The notes: a model not told the origin generated them from the sequence alone. Positions 54,096-62,406 are shown, numbered from the stretch's first letter. The stretch is 64,000 bases of DNA from Paracoccaceae bacterium (GCA_026989355.1 JALSJM010000002.1:434001-498000); one strand, 5' to 3'. A program made the numbers and translations.

Positions 54096-54275
54096 ATGAA
54101 GTTCTGCGCCATCATGACAGTGATCGGCTTTTCGGCCTTTTTCGTCTTTTCCGTCTTGGCGATCTATGCACCAACCGAGGCGCCACAGGCGTTTGCCGCT
54201 GATGTGGTTCTTGCCGGGGTCGGATTTTTCACGGGCGTTCTTGCCTGGCTCAGGATCAAGAGGGACAACTGCTGA
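54096..54275 (+). CDS. Small membrane protein inside the Liv operon, unknown function
   Basis: 59 residues. Two hydrophobic segments (residues about 4-24, MTVIGFSAFFVFSVLAIYA, and 35-51, DVVLAGVGFFTGVLAWL) separated by a short Pro/Glu loop, with a basic C-terminus RIKRDNC. A consensus AGGAGG before ATG 54096 marks it as translated; an in-frame ATG at 53967 lacks such a site. Its TGA shares a base with the LivM ATG, so LivM translation depends on it. Not a known Liv subunit; I do not recognise a family. Confidence 0.72.
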   Translation: MKFCAIMTVIGFSAFFVFSVLAIYAPTEAPQAFAADVVLAGVGFFTGVLAWLRIKRDNC

Positions 54276-55351
54276 TGTTTTACCGCGAAGCCGGTGATTT
54301 CAAGACATCCTATGTGGAGGATGGCCAGACCTTCCCGATCAGGCTTGATCGATGGGGGTATTATGCGATTGTCTTCATCGCCTTCGCGGCCATTCCCTTT
54401 CTGATCAATGATTACTGGGCCAATGCGGTATTCGTGCCGTTCCTGATCTATTCGATTGCCGCGCTCGGCCTCAATGTGCTTACCGGCTATGCGGGTCAGG
54501 TAAGCCTTGGCACCGGTGGGTTCATGGCCGTAGGGGCCTTTGCCTGCTACAAGCTGATGACGGCTTTCCCCGAGATCAACATCGTCTTTCACATCATTGT
54601 TTCAGGCGGGATCACGGCGGCGGTTGGAATGTTGTTCGGCCTGCCTTCGCTACGCATCAAGGGCTTCTATCTGGCGGTGGCCACCCTGGCTGCCCAGTTC
54701 TTTCTGGTATGGCTGTTCAACAAGGTGCCCTGGTTCTACAACTATTCGGCCTCGGGGCAGATCACGGCTCCCGAGCGCACCGTTTTTGGTGTGGCCGTTA
54801 CCGGCCCACATACCGAAGCCTGGGCGAAATACATGGTCTGCCTCGTGTTCGTGTTCGTGCTGGCCTGGATGGTGCGCAACATGACACGCGGCACCCTGGG
54901 GCGCAAATGGATGGCGATCCGCGACATGGATATCGCAGCCGAAATCATCGGCGTCAGCCCGCTTCCGGCCAAGCTCACGGCCTTTGGCGTATCGAGCTTC
55001 CTTGTGGGGATCGCCGGTGCGCTGTTCTTTGCCGTCTATCTGGGGGCTGCCGAAGTGGGCGAAGCCTTCGGGCCGCAGAAATCCTTTCTCGTGCTGTTCA
55101 TGATCATCATCGGCGGGCTCGGTTCGGTTTTCGGAAGCTTCGCAGGCGCAGCCTTCATGGTGCTTCTGCCGGTGTTGCTGAAAAACCTGTTGGTGGGCGG
55201 GCTGGGCTGGCCCACGGATCTGGCGACCCATTTCGAAATAATGCTGGTCGGGGCGCTGATCATCGTTTTCCTGATCGCCGAACCGCACGGTATCGCGCAA
55301 CTCTGGCGGCTTGCGAAGGAAAAACTGAGGCTCTGGCCCTTCCCGCACTGA
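54275..55351 (+). CDS. Liv-type ABC transporter permease (LivM)
   Basis: 358 residues, eight to ten helices, LivM family: YSIAALGLNVLTGYAGQVSLGTGGFMAVGAFA, PSLRIKGFYLAVATLAAQF and the loop GRKWMAIRDMDIAAEIIGVSPLPAKLTAFGVSSF. Longer N-terminal stretch (MFYREAGDFKTSYVEDG) than the E. coli protein. No ribosome site of its own; start overlaps the stop of the small membrane protein gene (TGATG). Confidence 0.94.
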   Translation: MFYREAGDFKTSYVEDGQTFPIRLDRWGYYAIVFIAFAAIPFLINDYWANAVFVPFLIYSIAALGLNVLTGYAGQVSLGTGGFMAVGAFACYKLMTAFPEINIVFHIIVSGGITAAVGMLFGLPSLRIKGFYLAVATLAAQFFLVWLFNKVPWFYNYSASGQITAPERTVFGVAVTGPHTEAWAKYMVCLVFVFVLAWMVRNMTRGTLGRKWMAIRDMDIAAEIIGVSPLPAKLTAFGVSSFLVGIAGALFFAVYLGAAEVGEAFGPQKSFLVLFMIIIGGLGSVFGSFAGAAFMVLLPVLLKNLLVGGLGWPTDLATHFEIMLVGALIIVFLIAEPHGIAQLWRLAKEKLRLWPFPH

Positions 55352-55424
55352 GGGGAGGCCGGAAGAAGAACCGGAAAGCAGGCAGAACCGCATACCGCAT
55401 CAAAACCAAGGGAGGAAGAACCTG

Positions 55425-56711
55425 ATGAAGAAGAAACTGACAGCCCTGGCTCTGGCCGCCGTGCTGGCGGCGGGCCCGGCAATGGCAGAGCTTGTGTTCC
55501 CGTCGCTCAGTTATCGCACTGGCCCCTATGCCGCCGGTGGCGCGCCCTTCGCCGACGGTTATGCCGATTATTTTACGCTGCTCAATGAGCGCGATGGCGG
55601 TATCGGAGGTGTGATGACCAAGGTGATCGAATGTGAAACCGGCTACAACACCGAGAAGGGTGTCGAATGCTACGAGGCGACCAAGGGTGAAGGTGCGCTC
55701 ATCTATCAGCCGCTTTCCACCGGTATCACCTATCAGCTGATCCCCAAGGCTTCGGCCGATGGCATCCCGCTTCACACCATGGGTTATGGCCGCACCTCGG
55801 CTGCGGATGGCACTGTGTTTGAATGGGCATTCAATTATCCCGCAAACTATTGGCAGGGGGCGTCGGTTGCCATCAAGCACCTGCTTGATATCAACGGTGG
55901 TAGCATCGAGGGCAAGAAGATCGCGCTTCTCTATCACAACTCGGCCTATGGCAAGGAGCCGATCCGCACCCTTGAAGAGCTTGCCAAGAAGCACGGATAC
56001 GAGCTTTCTCTCATACCGGTTGACCATCCGGGACAGGAGCAGAAATCGCAGTGGTTGCAGATCCGCCGCGAGAAGCCCGATTACGTGCTGATGTGGGGCT
56101 GGGGCGTGATGAACCAGGTGGCCATTCAGGAAGCTGCCAATATCCGCTTTCCGATGGAAAATTTCATCGGCATCTGGTGGTCGGGCTCCGAAAACGACGT
56201 GGTGCCCGCTGGTGCCGCGGCCAATGGCTACAAGGCGCTGACATTCCACAACGTGGGCAGCGATTTTCCGCTGTTTGATGATCTGCGCAAATACGTGATC
56301 GATGCGGGCAAGGCTGCCGGCAGTGGTGAAAACGTGGGCACGGTGCTTTACAACCGTGGTATCTATGCGGCAATGCTGGCTGCCGAAGCAGCGCGCAAGG
56401 CGCAGGAAATCGCGGGCAAGGCGGACATCACCGCAAGTGACATGCGCAAGGGCATGGAGACGCTGGAGATCACCGAGGAGCGCATGGCCGAACTGGGCAT
56501 GCCCAATTTCGGCCCTTCCTTCAAGGTAACCTGCGAAAACCACGGGGGGCCGGGCAAGGCGGCGATTCAGCAATGGGATGCCGAAGCCCGGAAATGGTCG
56601 ATCATCACCGATTACTATGAACCCGACATGGAGGTGATCCAGCCGCTTATCAAGGCCGATGCCGAGGCCTATGCCAAGGAAAACGGCATCACGCCGCGTG
56701 CGTGCGAATGA
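55425..56711 (+). CDS. Liv-type ABC transporter substrate-binding protein
   Basis: 428 residues. Signal peptide MKKKLTALALAAVLAAGPAMA, then a type I periplasmic-binding fold of the branched-chain amino acid/organic-acid group (Peripla_BP_6): FPSLSYRTGPYAAGGAPFADGYADYFTLLNERDGG, KKIALLYHNSAYGKEPI, KSQWLQIRREKPDYVLMWGWG. GGGAGGAAG before the ATG. Relatives next to CoA ligases usually bind aromatic or aliphatic carboxylates rather than amino acids, but the ligand is not determined here. Confidence 0.93.
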   Translation: MKKKLTALALAAVLAAGPAMAELVFPSLSYRTGPYAAGGAPFADGYADYFTLLNERDGGIGGVMTKVIECETGYNTEKGVECYEATKGEGALIYQPLSTGITYQLIPKASADGIPLHTMGYGRTSAADGTVFEWAFNYPANYWQGASVAIKHLLDINGGSIEGKKIALLYHNSAYGKEPIRTLEELAKKHGYELSLIPVDHPGQEQKSQWLQIRREKPDYVLMWGWGVMNQVAIQEAANIRFPMENFIGIWWSGSENDVVPAGAAANGYKALTFHNVGSDFPLFDDLRKYVIDAGKAAGSGENVGTVLYNRGIYAAMLAAEAARKAQEIAGKADITASDMRKGMETLEITEERMAELGMPNFGPSFKVTCENHGGPGKAAIQQWDAEARKWSIITDYYEPDMEVIQPLIKADAEAYAKENGITPRACE

Positions 56712-56738
56712 TCGCGCGTCTGAACCGATGAAACCGGT

Positions 56739-56760
56739 CCGGGCCCTGCACGGGGCCTGG
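56739..56760 (+). terminator. Hairpin between substrate-binding protein and LivF genes
   Basis: CCGGGCCC and GGGCCTGG pair over 8 bp (one G-U) with a 6-base loop. It has no T-run. Likely slows 3' decay or partly stops transcription, which would keep the binding protein in excess over LivF. Confidence 0.4.
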
Positions 56761-56791
56761 ATCCAGCAGACAAAATATCAGGAACGCTCTC

Positions 56792-57616
56792 ATGTTCGAC
56801 GTTGCGAAACCCGAAAACGCGCTTCTTGAAGTGAACAATATCGAAGTGATCTACAATCATGTGATCCTTGTGTTGAAGGGCGTCAGCCTTGCCCTGGAGA
56901 AAGGCGGCATCACTGCGCTTCTGGGCGGCAACGGGGCCGGCAAGACGACTACCTTGAAAGCAATTTCGAACCTGCTGCGCTCGGAGCGCGGCGAAGTCAC
57001 CAAGGGTGCGATCATCTATAACGGCGAACGTGTGCAGGAACTGAACCCCTCGGAACTGGTGAAGCGGGGCGTGATCCAGGTCATGGAGGGGCGCCACTGT
57101 TTCGAGCATCTTACCGTCGAGGAAAACCTGCTGACCGGGGCCTATACACGACGCGATGGCAATGCAGCGATCATGGCTGATCTTGAAATGGTCTATCAGT
57201 ATTTCCCGCGTCTGAAGGAGCGCCGGCGCAGCCAGGCGGGTTATACTTCCGGCGGTGAGCAGCAGATGACGGCAATCGGCCGTGCCCTTATGAGCCGGCC
57301 GGAAACCATCCTGCTGGACGAACCTTCGATGGGCCTTGCTCCGCAACTGGTGGAAGAAATCTTCGAGATCGTGCGCGATCTCAACGAAAAGGAAGGCGTT
57401 TCCTTCCTGATTGCCGAACAGAACACCAACGCGGCTCTGCGTTATGCCCATTACGGATATATCCTGGAATCGGGGCGTGTGGTGATGGATGGTCCTGCTG
57501 CCGAGTTGCGCGAGAACCCGGATGTGAAGGAGTTCTATCTTGGCATGTCCGAGAGCGGCAGAAAGAGCTTCCGTGACGTGCGCAGCTACCGCCGCCGCAA
57601 ACGCTGGCTAAGCTGA
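56792..57616 (+). CDS. Liv-type ABC transporter ATP-binding protein (LivF)
   Basis: 274 residues. Walker A GGNGAGKTT near residue 45, Q-loop IQVMEGRHCF, signature TSGGEQQMTAIGRAL, Walker B ILLDEPSMGLAP, H-loop LIAEQNTNAAL. C-terminal tail is Arg/Lys-rich (RSYRRRKRWLS). Completes the transporter with LivG, LivH, LivM and the binding protein; followed 18 bases later by the PaaK-like gene. Confidence 0.94.
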   Translation: MFDVAKPENALLEVNNIEVIYNHVILVLKGVSLALEKGGITALLGGNGAGKTTTLKAISNLLRSERGEVTKGAIIYNGERVQELNPSELVKRGVIQVMEGRHCFEHLTVEENLLTGAYTRRDGNAAIMADLEMVYQYFPRLKERRRSQAGYTSGGEQQMTAIGRALMSRPETILLDEPSMGLAPQLVEEIFEIVRDLNEKEGVSFLIAEQNTNAALRYAHYGYILESGRVVMDGPAAELRENPDVKEFYLGMSESGRKSFRDVRSYRRRKRWLS

Positions 57617-57634
57617 GGTGAAGCAGAGGTAATC

Positions 57635-58861
57635 ATGACTCATTACGATGATCTTGAAACCCGCAGCGCGGATGAACGCGCAGCGGCGCTGGCCCGTGAC
57701 TTGCCCGCGCAGATTGCCAATGCGCTGAAGGCGCCCGGCCTGAGGCAGCACCTGGGCGATGTGAACCCGGCGGATTTCACCACGGTTCAGTCGCTTGCCG
57801 CACTGCCTGTGCTGCGCAAGTCCGAACTGGTTGCCGCCCAGGCCGAACACCCGCCTTTCGGGGGGTTTACCACCCATGCACCGCAGGCATTCGATCATGT
57901 ATTCCAAAGCCCTGGTCCGATTTATGAGCCGGGCATGACCAGCCATGACTGGTGGCGCATGGGGCGTTTCCTGCATGCCTGCGGCATAGGGGCAGGCGAT
58001 ATCGTGCACAATTGCTTCGGCTACCACCTGACACCGGCCGGCATGATCTTCGAAAACGGTGCGCGGGCCGTAGGCGCCACGGTGCTGCCCGCCGGCACCG
58101 GCCAGACCGAATTGCAGGTGCGTGCCGCCGCCGCTGCCGGCAGCACGGCCTATGCCGGCACGCCGGATTATCTGAAGGTCATTCTCGACAGGGCCGACGG
58201 GATGGGCGTTGCGCTGCGGTTCACCCGTGCCGCGGTGGGGGGCGGGGCGCTGTTTCCCTCGCTGAGGCAGGAATACGCCGATCGGGGAATCCTGTGCCTG
58301 CAGTCCTACGCCACTGCGGATCTGGGCAATATCGCCTATGAGAGCGCGGCGCAGGAGGGGATGATCGTGGACGAAGGCGTGATCGTCGAGATCGTGCGCC
58401 CCGGCACCGGTGATCCGGTTCCCGAGGGTGAGGTGGGTGAAGTGGTGGTAACCACCCTCAACCCCGATTATCCGCTGATCCGCTTTGCAACGGGTGATCT
58501 TTCTGCCGTGCTACCGGGCACAAGCCCATGCGGGCGCACCAACATGCGAATCAAGGGCTGGATGGGCCGGGCAGATCAGACAACAAAGATCAAGGGCATG
58601 TTCGTTCGCCCCGAACAGGTGGCCGAACTGGTGGCCCGCCATCCCGAAATCGTCCGGGCCCGGGTGATTGCCGAGCGCGATGGTGAAATGGACGTGATGA
58701 TCGTACAGATCGAAACCGAGGCCCATGCCGATGCCGACCCGGGCCGTTTCGGCGAAAGCGTGGTGGCAGTGCTCAAGCTCAAGGGACGGATCGAACTGTT
58801 GTCCCCCGGTAGCCTGCCGAATGACGGTAAGGTGATCGAAGACCGGCGCAGCTATGAATGA
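57635..58861 (+). CDS. PaaK-like adenylate-forming protein with degenerate P-loop
   Basis: 408 residues of the phenylacetate-CoA ligase family. Present: DIVHNCFGYHLTPAG, LPAGTGQTELQVRAAA, YATADLGN in place of the YGxTE motif, IRFATGDLSAVLPG and GRADQTTKIKGMFVRPEQV. Missing: the SSGTTGKP P-loop, replaced by FQSPGPIYEPG near residue 90. ATP binding may thus differ or be lost. AGAGGT precedes the ATG. Last gene of the ligase/Liv operon, so it may be a second CoA ligase, a ligand-binding regulator or an inactive paralogue. Confidence 0.88.
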   Translation: MTHYDDLETRSADERAAALARDLPAQIANALKAPGLRQHLGDVNPADFTTVQSLAALPVLRKSELVAAQAEHPPFGGFTTHAPQAFDHVFQSPGPIYEPGMTSHDWWRMGRFLHACGIGAGDIVHNCFGYHLTPAGMIFENGARAVGATVLPAGTGQTELQVRAAAAAGSTAYAGTPDYLKVILDRADGMGVALRFTRAAVGGGALFPSLRQEYADRGILCLQSYATADLGNIAYESAAQEGMIVDEGVIVEIVRPGTGDPVPEGEVGEVVVTTLNPDYPLIRFATGDLSAVLPGTSPCGRTNMRIKGWMGRADQTTKIKGMFVRPEQVAELVARHPEIVRARVIAERDGEMDVMIVQIETEAHADADPGRFGESVVAVLKLKGRIELLSPGSLPNDGKVIEDRRSYE

Positions 58862-58886
58862 TCCGTGAAGAGAATGATCCGTGAAG
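58856..58886 (+). repeat. Tandem 15-base repeat at the end of the PaaK-like gene
   Basis: GAATGATCCGTGAAG occurs at 58856-58870 and again at 58872-58886 (period 16). The stop codon of the gene (58859-58861) is in the first copy. Looks like a recent local duplication. Confidence 0.85.
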
Positions 58887-58895
58887 GTGCGACGG

Positions 58896-58931
58896 AAAAG
58901 AGCCGCCGGCACGATGCCTGCGGCTCTTTCG
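58896..58931. terminator. Bidirectional intrinsic terminator
   Basis: AAAGAGCCG (58897-58905) pairs with CGGCTCTTT (58921-58929), with further GGC/GCC pairing inside. T-runs lie on both outer sides (TTTCGC on plus, TTTTCC on minus). It ends the Liv/PaaK-like operon and rpmJ. Confidence 0.8.
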
Positions 58932-58954
58932 CAATTGTGCTCAACCGAAGGTGA

Positions 58955-59080
58955 TCAGCCCTGACGCGCCTTGAAGCGGCGCTGTGTCTTGTTGATCACG
59001 TAAACACGGCCCTTGCGGCGCACCACGCGGCAATCGCGATGGCGGCTCTTCAGCGAGCGGAGCGAGTTTCTGACCTTCAT
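58955..59080 (-). CDS. rpmJ: 50S ribosomal protein L36, type B
   Basis: 41 residues: begins [17 protein letters not shown] and ends [12 protein letters not shown]. Lacks the CxxC...C/H zinc ligands of type A L36, so it is the zinc-independent, YkgO-like form. GAGGAGAAGG precedes the ATG. Too short for routine ORF calling but certain by sequence. Shares a bidirectional terminator with the PaaK-like gene; tRNA-Val lies just upstream on the same strand. Confidence 0.96.
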   Translation of the reverse strand: MKVRNSLRSLKSRHRDCRVVRRKGRVYVINKTQRRFKARQG

Positions 59081-59131
59081 CGGCCTTCTCCTCATTTCGC
59101 GGCGCGTCGGCGCGCCTCGGGTTGATATCCG

Positions 59132-59206
59132 TGGTGGGCGATACTGGGATCGAACCAGTGACCCCTTCGATGTCAACGAAGTGCTCTACCGCTGAGCTAA
59201 TCGCCC
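59132..59206 (-). tRNA. tRNA-Val (anticodon GAC)
   Basis: 75 bases including an encoded CCA. Acceptor stem GGGCGAT/ATCGCCC, D-arm GCTC...GAGC, anticodon stem CTTCG/CGAAG with loop TTGACAT, T-arm ACTGG TTCGATC CCAGT. All stems pair perfectly. Read on the minus strand toward rpmJ. Confidence 0.97.
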
Positions 59207-59305
59207 GTTTCCACGTGAACAGCCCGGTGCGCGCCTGTCTGACGGGAAATCCGAACCAGGGAGCCCAAACAAACAGGACGCGGCCGGACCGCGTCACTCA
59301 AGGGC

Positions 59306-59334
59306 TCTATAAAAGGAGTCGGACGGCTGTTCAA
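59306..59334 (-). promoter_or_regulatory. Promoter of tRNA-Val
   Basis: On the minus strand TTGAAC (59334-59329), exact 17-base spacer, TATAGA (59311-59306). About 100 bases upstream of the mature tRNA; rpmJ may be read from it too. Confidence 0.55.
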
Positions 59335-59435
59335 GGGGCAATCGCGGCTTGCCGATCCCTTTGCACAGAGGTGCATATTCGGACTTTTTGCCGATGCCGA
59401 TGACAGGTTATACTGCGCCGATGGAAGGAGCCGGG

Positions 59436-60296
59436 ATGAGCACAGAGCCCTATGAATTGCGGCTGCCGCCAAAGCAGGCGGGGAGCGTGGTGTTCGCATC
59501 TCCTCATAGCGGGCGCAAGTATCCGGAAACGTTTCTCAGGCAGACGGTGCTGGGTGAACAGGCGATCCGTTCGTCCGAAGACGCGTTCGTTGATCTCCTG
59601 TTTGCCGATGCCCCCGATCTTGGTGCCCCGCTTCTTCAGGCAAATGCGCCGCGCGCCTATATCGACATGAACCGGGGGCGGGACGAACTGGATCCGGCTC
59701 TGATTGCCGGTACGCGCAGAGGGGTGCAGAATCCGCGCGTTGCATCAGGACTGGGGGTGGTGCCGCGGGTGGTGGCGGGCGGTCGGGCGATCTATCGCGG
59801 CCGGATTCCCCTGGCCGAGGCCGAAAGGCGCATCCGATCGGAATGGATTCCTTATCACCGCACTCTGGAAAAGCTTCTGAGAGATACGCACGCAACCTTT
59901 GGCGAAGCGATTCTGCTCGATTGTCATTCGATGCCGAGCGAAGCAATCGGCTCCATCGGCGTGAAAGGCGGGCGTTATCCCGACATCGTGCTGGGCGACA
60001 GATACGGATCGGCCGCTCGGCAGGATATCGTCGATCGCATTGCGGCCGTCTTTTCCGATGCCGGTTTCAGGGTGGTGCGCAACACGCCCTTTGCAGGCGC
60101 CTTCACGGCCGAGCGCTACGGGCGCCCTTCCCGCAATCAGCACGTGGTGCAGATCGAAATCAATCGCGGGCTTTACATGGATGAGGCACGGATTGTTCCG
60201 GCTGACGGTTTCGATGCATTGCGGACCCGTTTGCGGGGTGTCATCGCGCAGTTGATAAGGATCGGCCTTGGTGGCAGGCGGCTGGCGGCGGAATAG
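59436..60296 (+). CDS. N-formylglutamate amidohydrolase family protein
   Basis: 286 residues from ATG 59436, which has AAGGAG five bases upstream (the ATG at 59421 contains that site). Family FGase: VVFASPHSGRKYP near residue 18, YIDMNRGRDELDP, DCHSMPSEAIGS and the C-terminal QHVVQIEINRGLYMDE. His, Asp and Glu residues in these blocks are the metal ligands. HutG-type members finish histidine degradation, but no hut gene is nearby, so it may act on other N-formyl or N-acyl amino acids. A TATACT -10 is at 59409-59414. Confidence 0.88.
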   Translation: MSTEPYELRLPPKQAGSVVFASPHSGRKYPETFLRQTVLGEQAIRSSEDAFVDLLFADAPDLGAPLLQANAPRAYIDMNRGRDELDPALIAGTRRGVQNPRVASGLGVVPRVVAGGRAIYRGRIPLAEAERRIRSEWIPYHRTLEKLLRDTHATFGEAILLDCHSMPSEAIGSIGVKGGRYPDIVLGDRYGSAARQDIVDRIAAVFSDAGFRVVRNTPFAGAFTAERYGRPSRNQHVVQIEINRGLYMDEARIVPADGFDALRTRLRGVIAQLIRIGLGGRRLAAE

Positions 60297-60332
60297 GGCC
60301 GATGATACGCTTTTCCCGGCGTGGCAGCTGGC

Positions 60333-60728
60333 TCAGGCGCGCGTGGTGCCCTGATCCTTGCGCAGTTCTCTGTGCCATCGTGTCATGGCCATCGTCAAGC
60401 GGCTGGAACTGAGCGCAAAGGTGCTTCCGAGGAATGCATCTGCCTGTTCGCGCTCGCCCCTTGCGACAAGCTCAAGAACGTTTCCGGCAGCTTCGTGAAA
60501 TTCACGATGCAGACGTGCAACCCGCCTGTATGATTCGCTTTCGCGGATCTGTGGGGCAATTGTCGGGCCGTTCAGCCACTTGCCGAACGGGCAGCAATCA
60601 TCACGGTGTGCAATCGCCGGATCGATCATGCTCCGGCCCGTTTCTATGGCGGCACGCAGTTTCCGTTTCCATACGCCATGTGCGGCCAGTGCATTGCGCA
60701 ATTCACGTTCCATGCTTTCGGCATTCAT
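60333..60728 (-). CDS. Free-standing CZB (chemoreceptor zinc-binding) domain protein
   Basis: 131 residues from ATG 60728 (AAGGG upstream; GTG directly before it is an alternative). Nearly the whole protein is a CZB domain: AHGVWKRKLRAAIE (first His), DDCCPFGKWLNG (Cys), and RLHREFHEAAG (two His), the 3His-1Cys zinc site. CZB domains normally sit at the end of chemoreceptors or diguanylate cyclases and sense zinc or hypochlorous acid. Here there is no attached output domain. Convergent with the N-formylglutamate amidohydrolase gene, upstream of nothing obvious. Confidence 0.85.
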   Translation of the reverse strand: MNAESMERELRNALAAHGVWKRKLRAAIETGRSMIDPAIAHRDDCCPFGKWLNGPTIAPQIRESESYRRVARLHREFHEAAGNVLELVARGEREQADAFLGSTFALSSSRLTMAMTRWHRELRKDQGTTRA

Positions 60729-60808
60729 CACTGCACCCTTCGTATTTGATGTGGTGCAGGTTAATGATTGCCGTTTAACGTGATCTTAATCGGCACGACG
60801 GGAAAGCC

Positions 60809-62062
60809 TTATCGCAACGAGCGCCCCTTGCGGATGGCATCCTGGCCGTATCTGGCCCTGATGCGATCGGTTGCCAGCTCGGCACCGGCACGTTTGACGG
60901 CTTGAGGATCCAGAAGATCGGCGCCGGAATGGGCGTATTCTCCCGGACAGAGGCCGCCGATCCCCACACCTATCAGCCGCCACGGGCCCGTATCGTTGAC
61001 CAGGGCAAGAAGCTTGTTCGAGATTCGGTAGATGCGATCCGCCAGTTGGGTGGGATACGGAAGCGAAAGGCGCCGTGTCAGTTGCCGGTGGTCTGCGCGC
61101 TTGAGTTTCAGGGTTATCACCCGCCCGGCAAGCCCCTTTGCCTTGGCGCGGTCGGCCACCTGCTCGGCAAGGCGCCACAGGTGGCCGTCCAGCAGCTCCG
61201 GATCGCTTATGTCTTCTTCGAACGTCGTTTCCTTCGAGATGCTCTTTACCGGGGCATGCGGTGAAACGCGCCGGTCATCCTGCCCCCGGGCGAGGTGCCA
61301 CAGTCGTTCGCCCATGTTGCCGAACCGCGCGGCCAGATCCTGCTTTTCCCATTGCAGAAGATCGCTGAACCTGCGGATTCCGGCGGCTTCAAGCGCCTGC
61401 CGGGTGGTTGCACCGACGCCCCATATCATGCTCACCGGCCTGTCGTGCAGGAAGCTGGCCGTTTCGGCCTTGCCGATTACCGCGAAACCGCGCGGCTTGT
61501 CGAGATCCGAGGCCAGTTTCGCCAGAAACTTGTTGTGTGACAGCCCGATCGATCCGGTCAGGCCCAGTTCGGTTTCCATCTGTTTCACCAGCCGGGCCAG
61601 CATCATGGCGGGCGGGGCGCCATGAAGTTTCGCGGTGCCGGAAAGATCCATGAAGGCTTCGTCCAGCGAAAGCGGTTCCACATCGGGGGTGAGCTTGCTC
61701 ATCATGTCGCGGATGGCGCGCGAGGCTTTGGCATAGGCCTCGCCCCGCGGACGCAGGACAACCGCGTTCGGGCACAGTTTCAGCGCCTGGAACATCGGCA
61801 TGGCCGAGCGAACTCCGGCTATACGCGCGATATAGCAAGCGGTGGATACCACCCCCCTTCGGCCGCCGCCGATGATGACGGGCTTGTTGCGCAATTCGGG
61901 ATTGTCGCGCTTTTCGACGCTTGCATAGAAGGCATCGCAATCCATATGCGCGATGGTCAGGTCGAAAAGTTCTGGATGTGAAATCACCCGCACGCCAAGG
62001 CATTCCGGGCAACGCGAACCGGCTTCGAAGGTGGCAAGGCAATCACGGCAGAGGGCTGGCAT
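60809..62062 (-). CDS. dinB: DNA polymerase IV with N-terminal zinc ribbon
   Basis: Y-family translesion polymerase, 417 residues. Residues 1-25 form a CRDC...CPEC zinc ribbon seen in an alphaproteobacterial DinB group. Polymerase motifs: IAHMDCDAFYASVE, the YIARIAGVRSAMPM fingers region, and the catalytic SLDEAF near residue 135, then helix-hairpin-helix IWGVGATTRQALEAAG and the little finger. No ribosome site stands out. No LexA-type GTTC-N7-GTTC box was found upstream. Confidence 0.95.
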   Translation of the reverse strand: MPALCRDCLATFEAGSRCPECLGVRVISHPELFDLTIAHMDCDAFYASVEKRDNPELRNKPVIIGGGRRGVVSTACYIARIAGVRSAMPMFQALKLCPNAVVLRPRGEAYAKASRAIRDMMSKLTPDVEPLSLDEAFMDLSGTAKLHGAPPAMMLARLVKQMETELGLTGSIGLSHNKFLAKLASDLDKPRGFAVIGKAETASFLHDRPVSMIWGVGATTRQALEAAGIRRFSDLLQWEKQDLAARFGNMGERLWHLARGQDDRRVSPHAPVKSISKETTFEEDISDPELLDGHLWRLAEQVADRAKAKGLAGRVITLKLKRADHRQLTRRLSLPYPTQLADRIYRISNKLLALVNDTGPWRLIGVGIGGLCPGEYAHSGADLLDPQAVKRAGAELATDRIRARYGQDAIRKGRSLR

Positions 62063-62406
62063 TCGGGTGTCCGCTCACATGCGTGTTGCCTGTGGCATAT
62101 CAATTTCATGGGCAAAGAGCACGAAGAAAGCGGGGCATCTTGTGATTTTACGGTGGCCTTCCGGTTGTGAAATGACAGGCTTCGCGCATGTTCCGTGCAT
62201 GACACGGGTGATACGTTTTCACAACATCCGGAATTCAGATCCGCCCGGGCATGAAAACATGTAGCCGGGTACATGCAAACGGAAGGATGCTCCAACGGAC
62301 CGGAAAGGCATGATTTTTATGGGATGAGGGGGAAATTTCGGCATTGATTCCCCATTTGCCATGAATGCGGGCACCCCATATGAATGACTTCAGGAGGATC
62401 AATGCA
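62063..62406. other. Intergenic region between dinB and the SPFH gene
   Basis: 344 bases between divergent genes with no convincing ORF. It contains a perfect inverted repeat CATGTA-GCCGGG-TACATG (62258-62275) and the AGGAGG (62392-62397) of the SPFH gene. Promoters for both genes should be here but no near-consensus pair was found. Confidence 0.6.
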
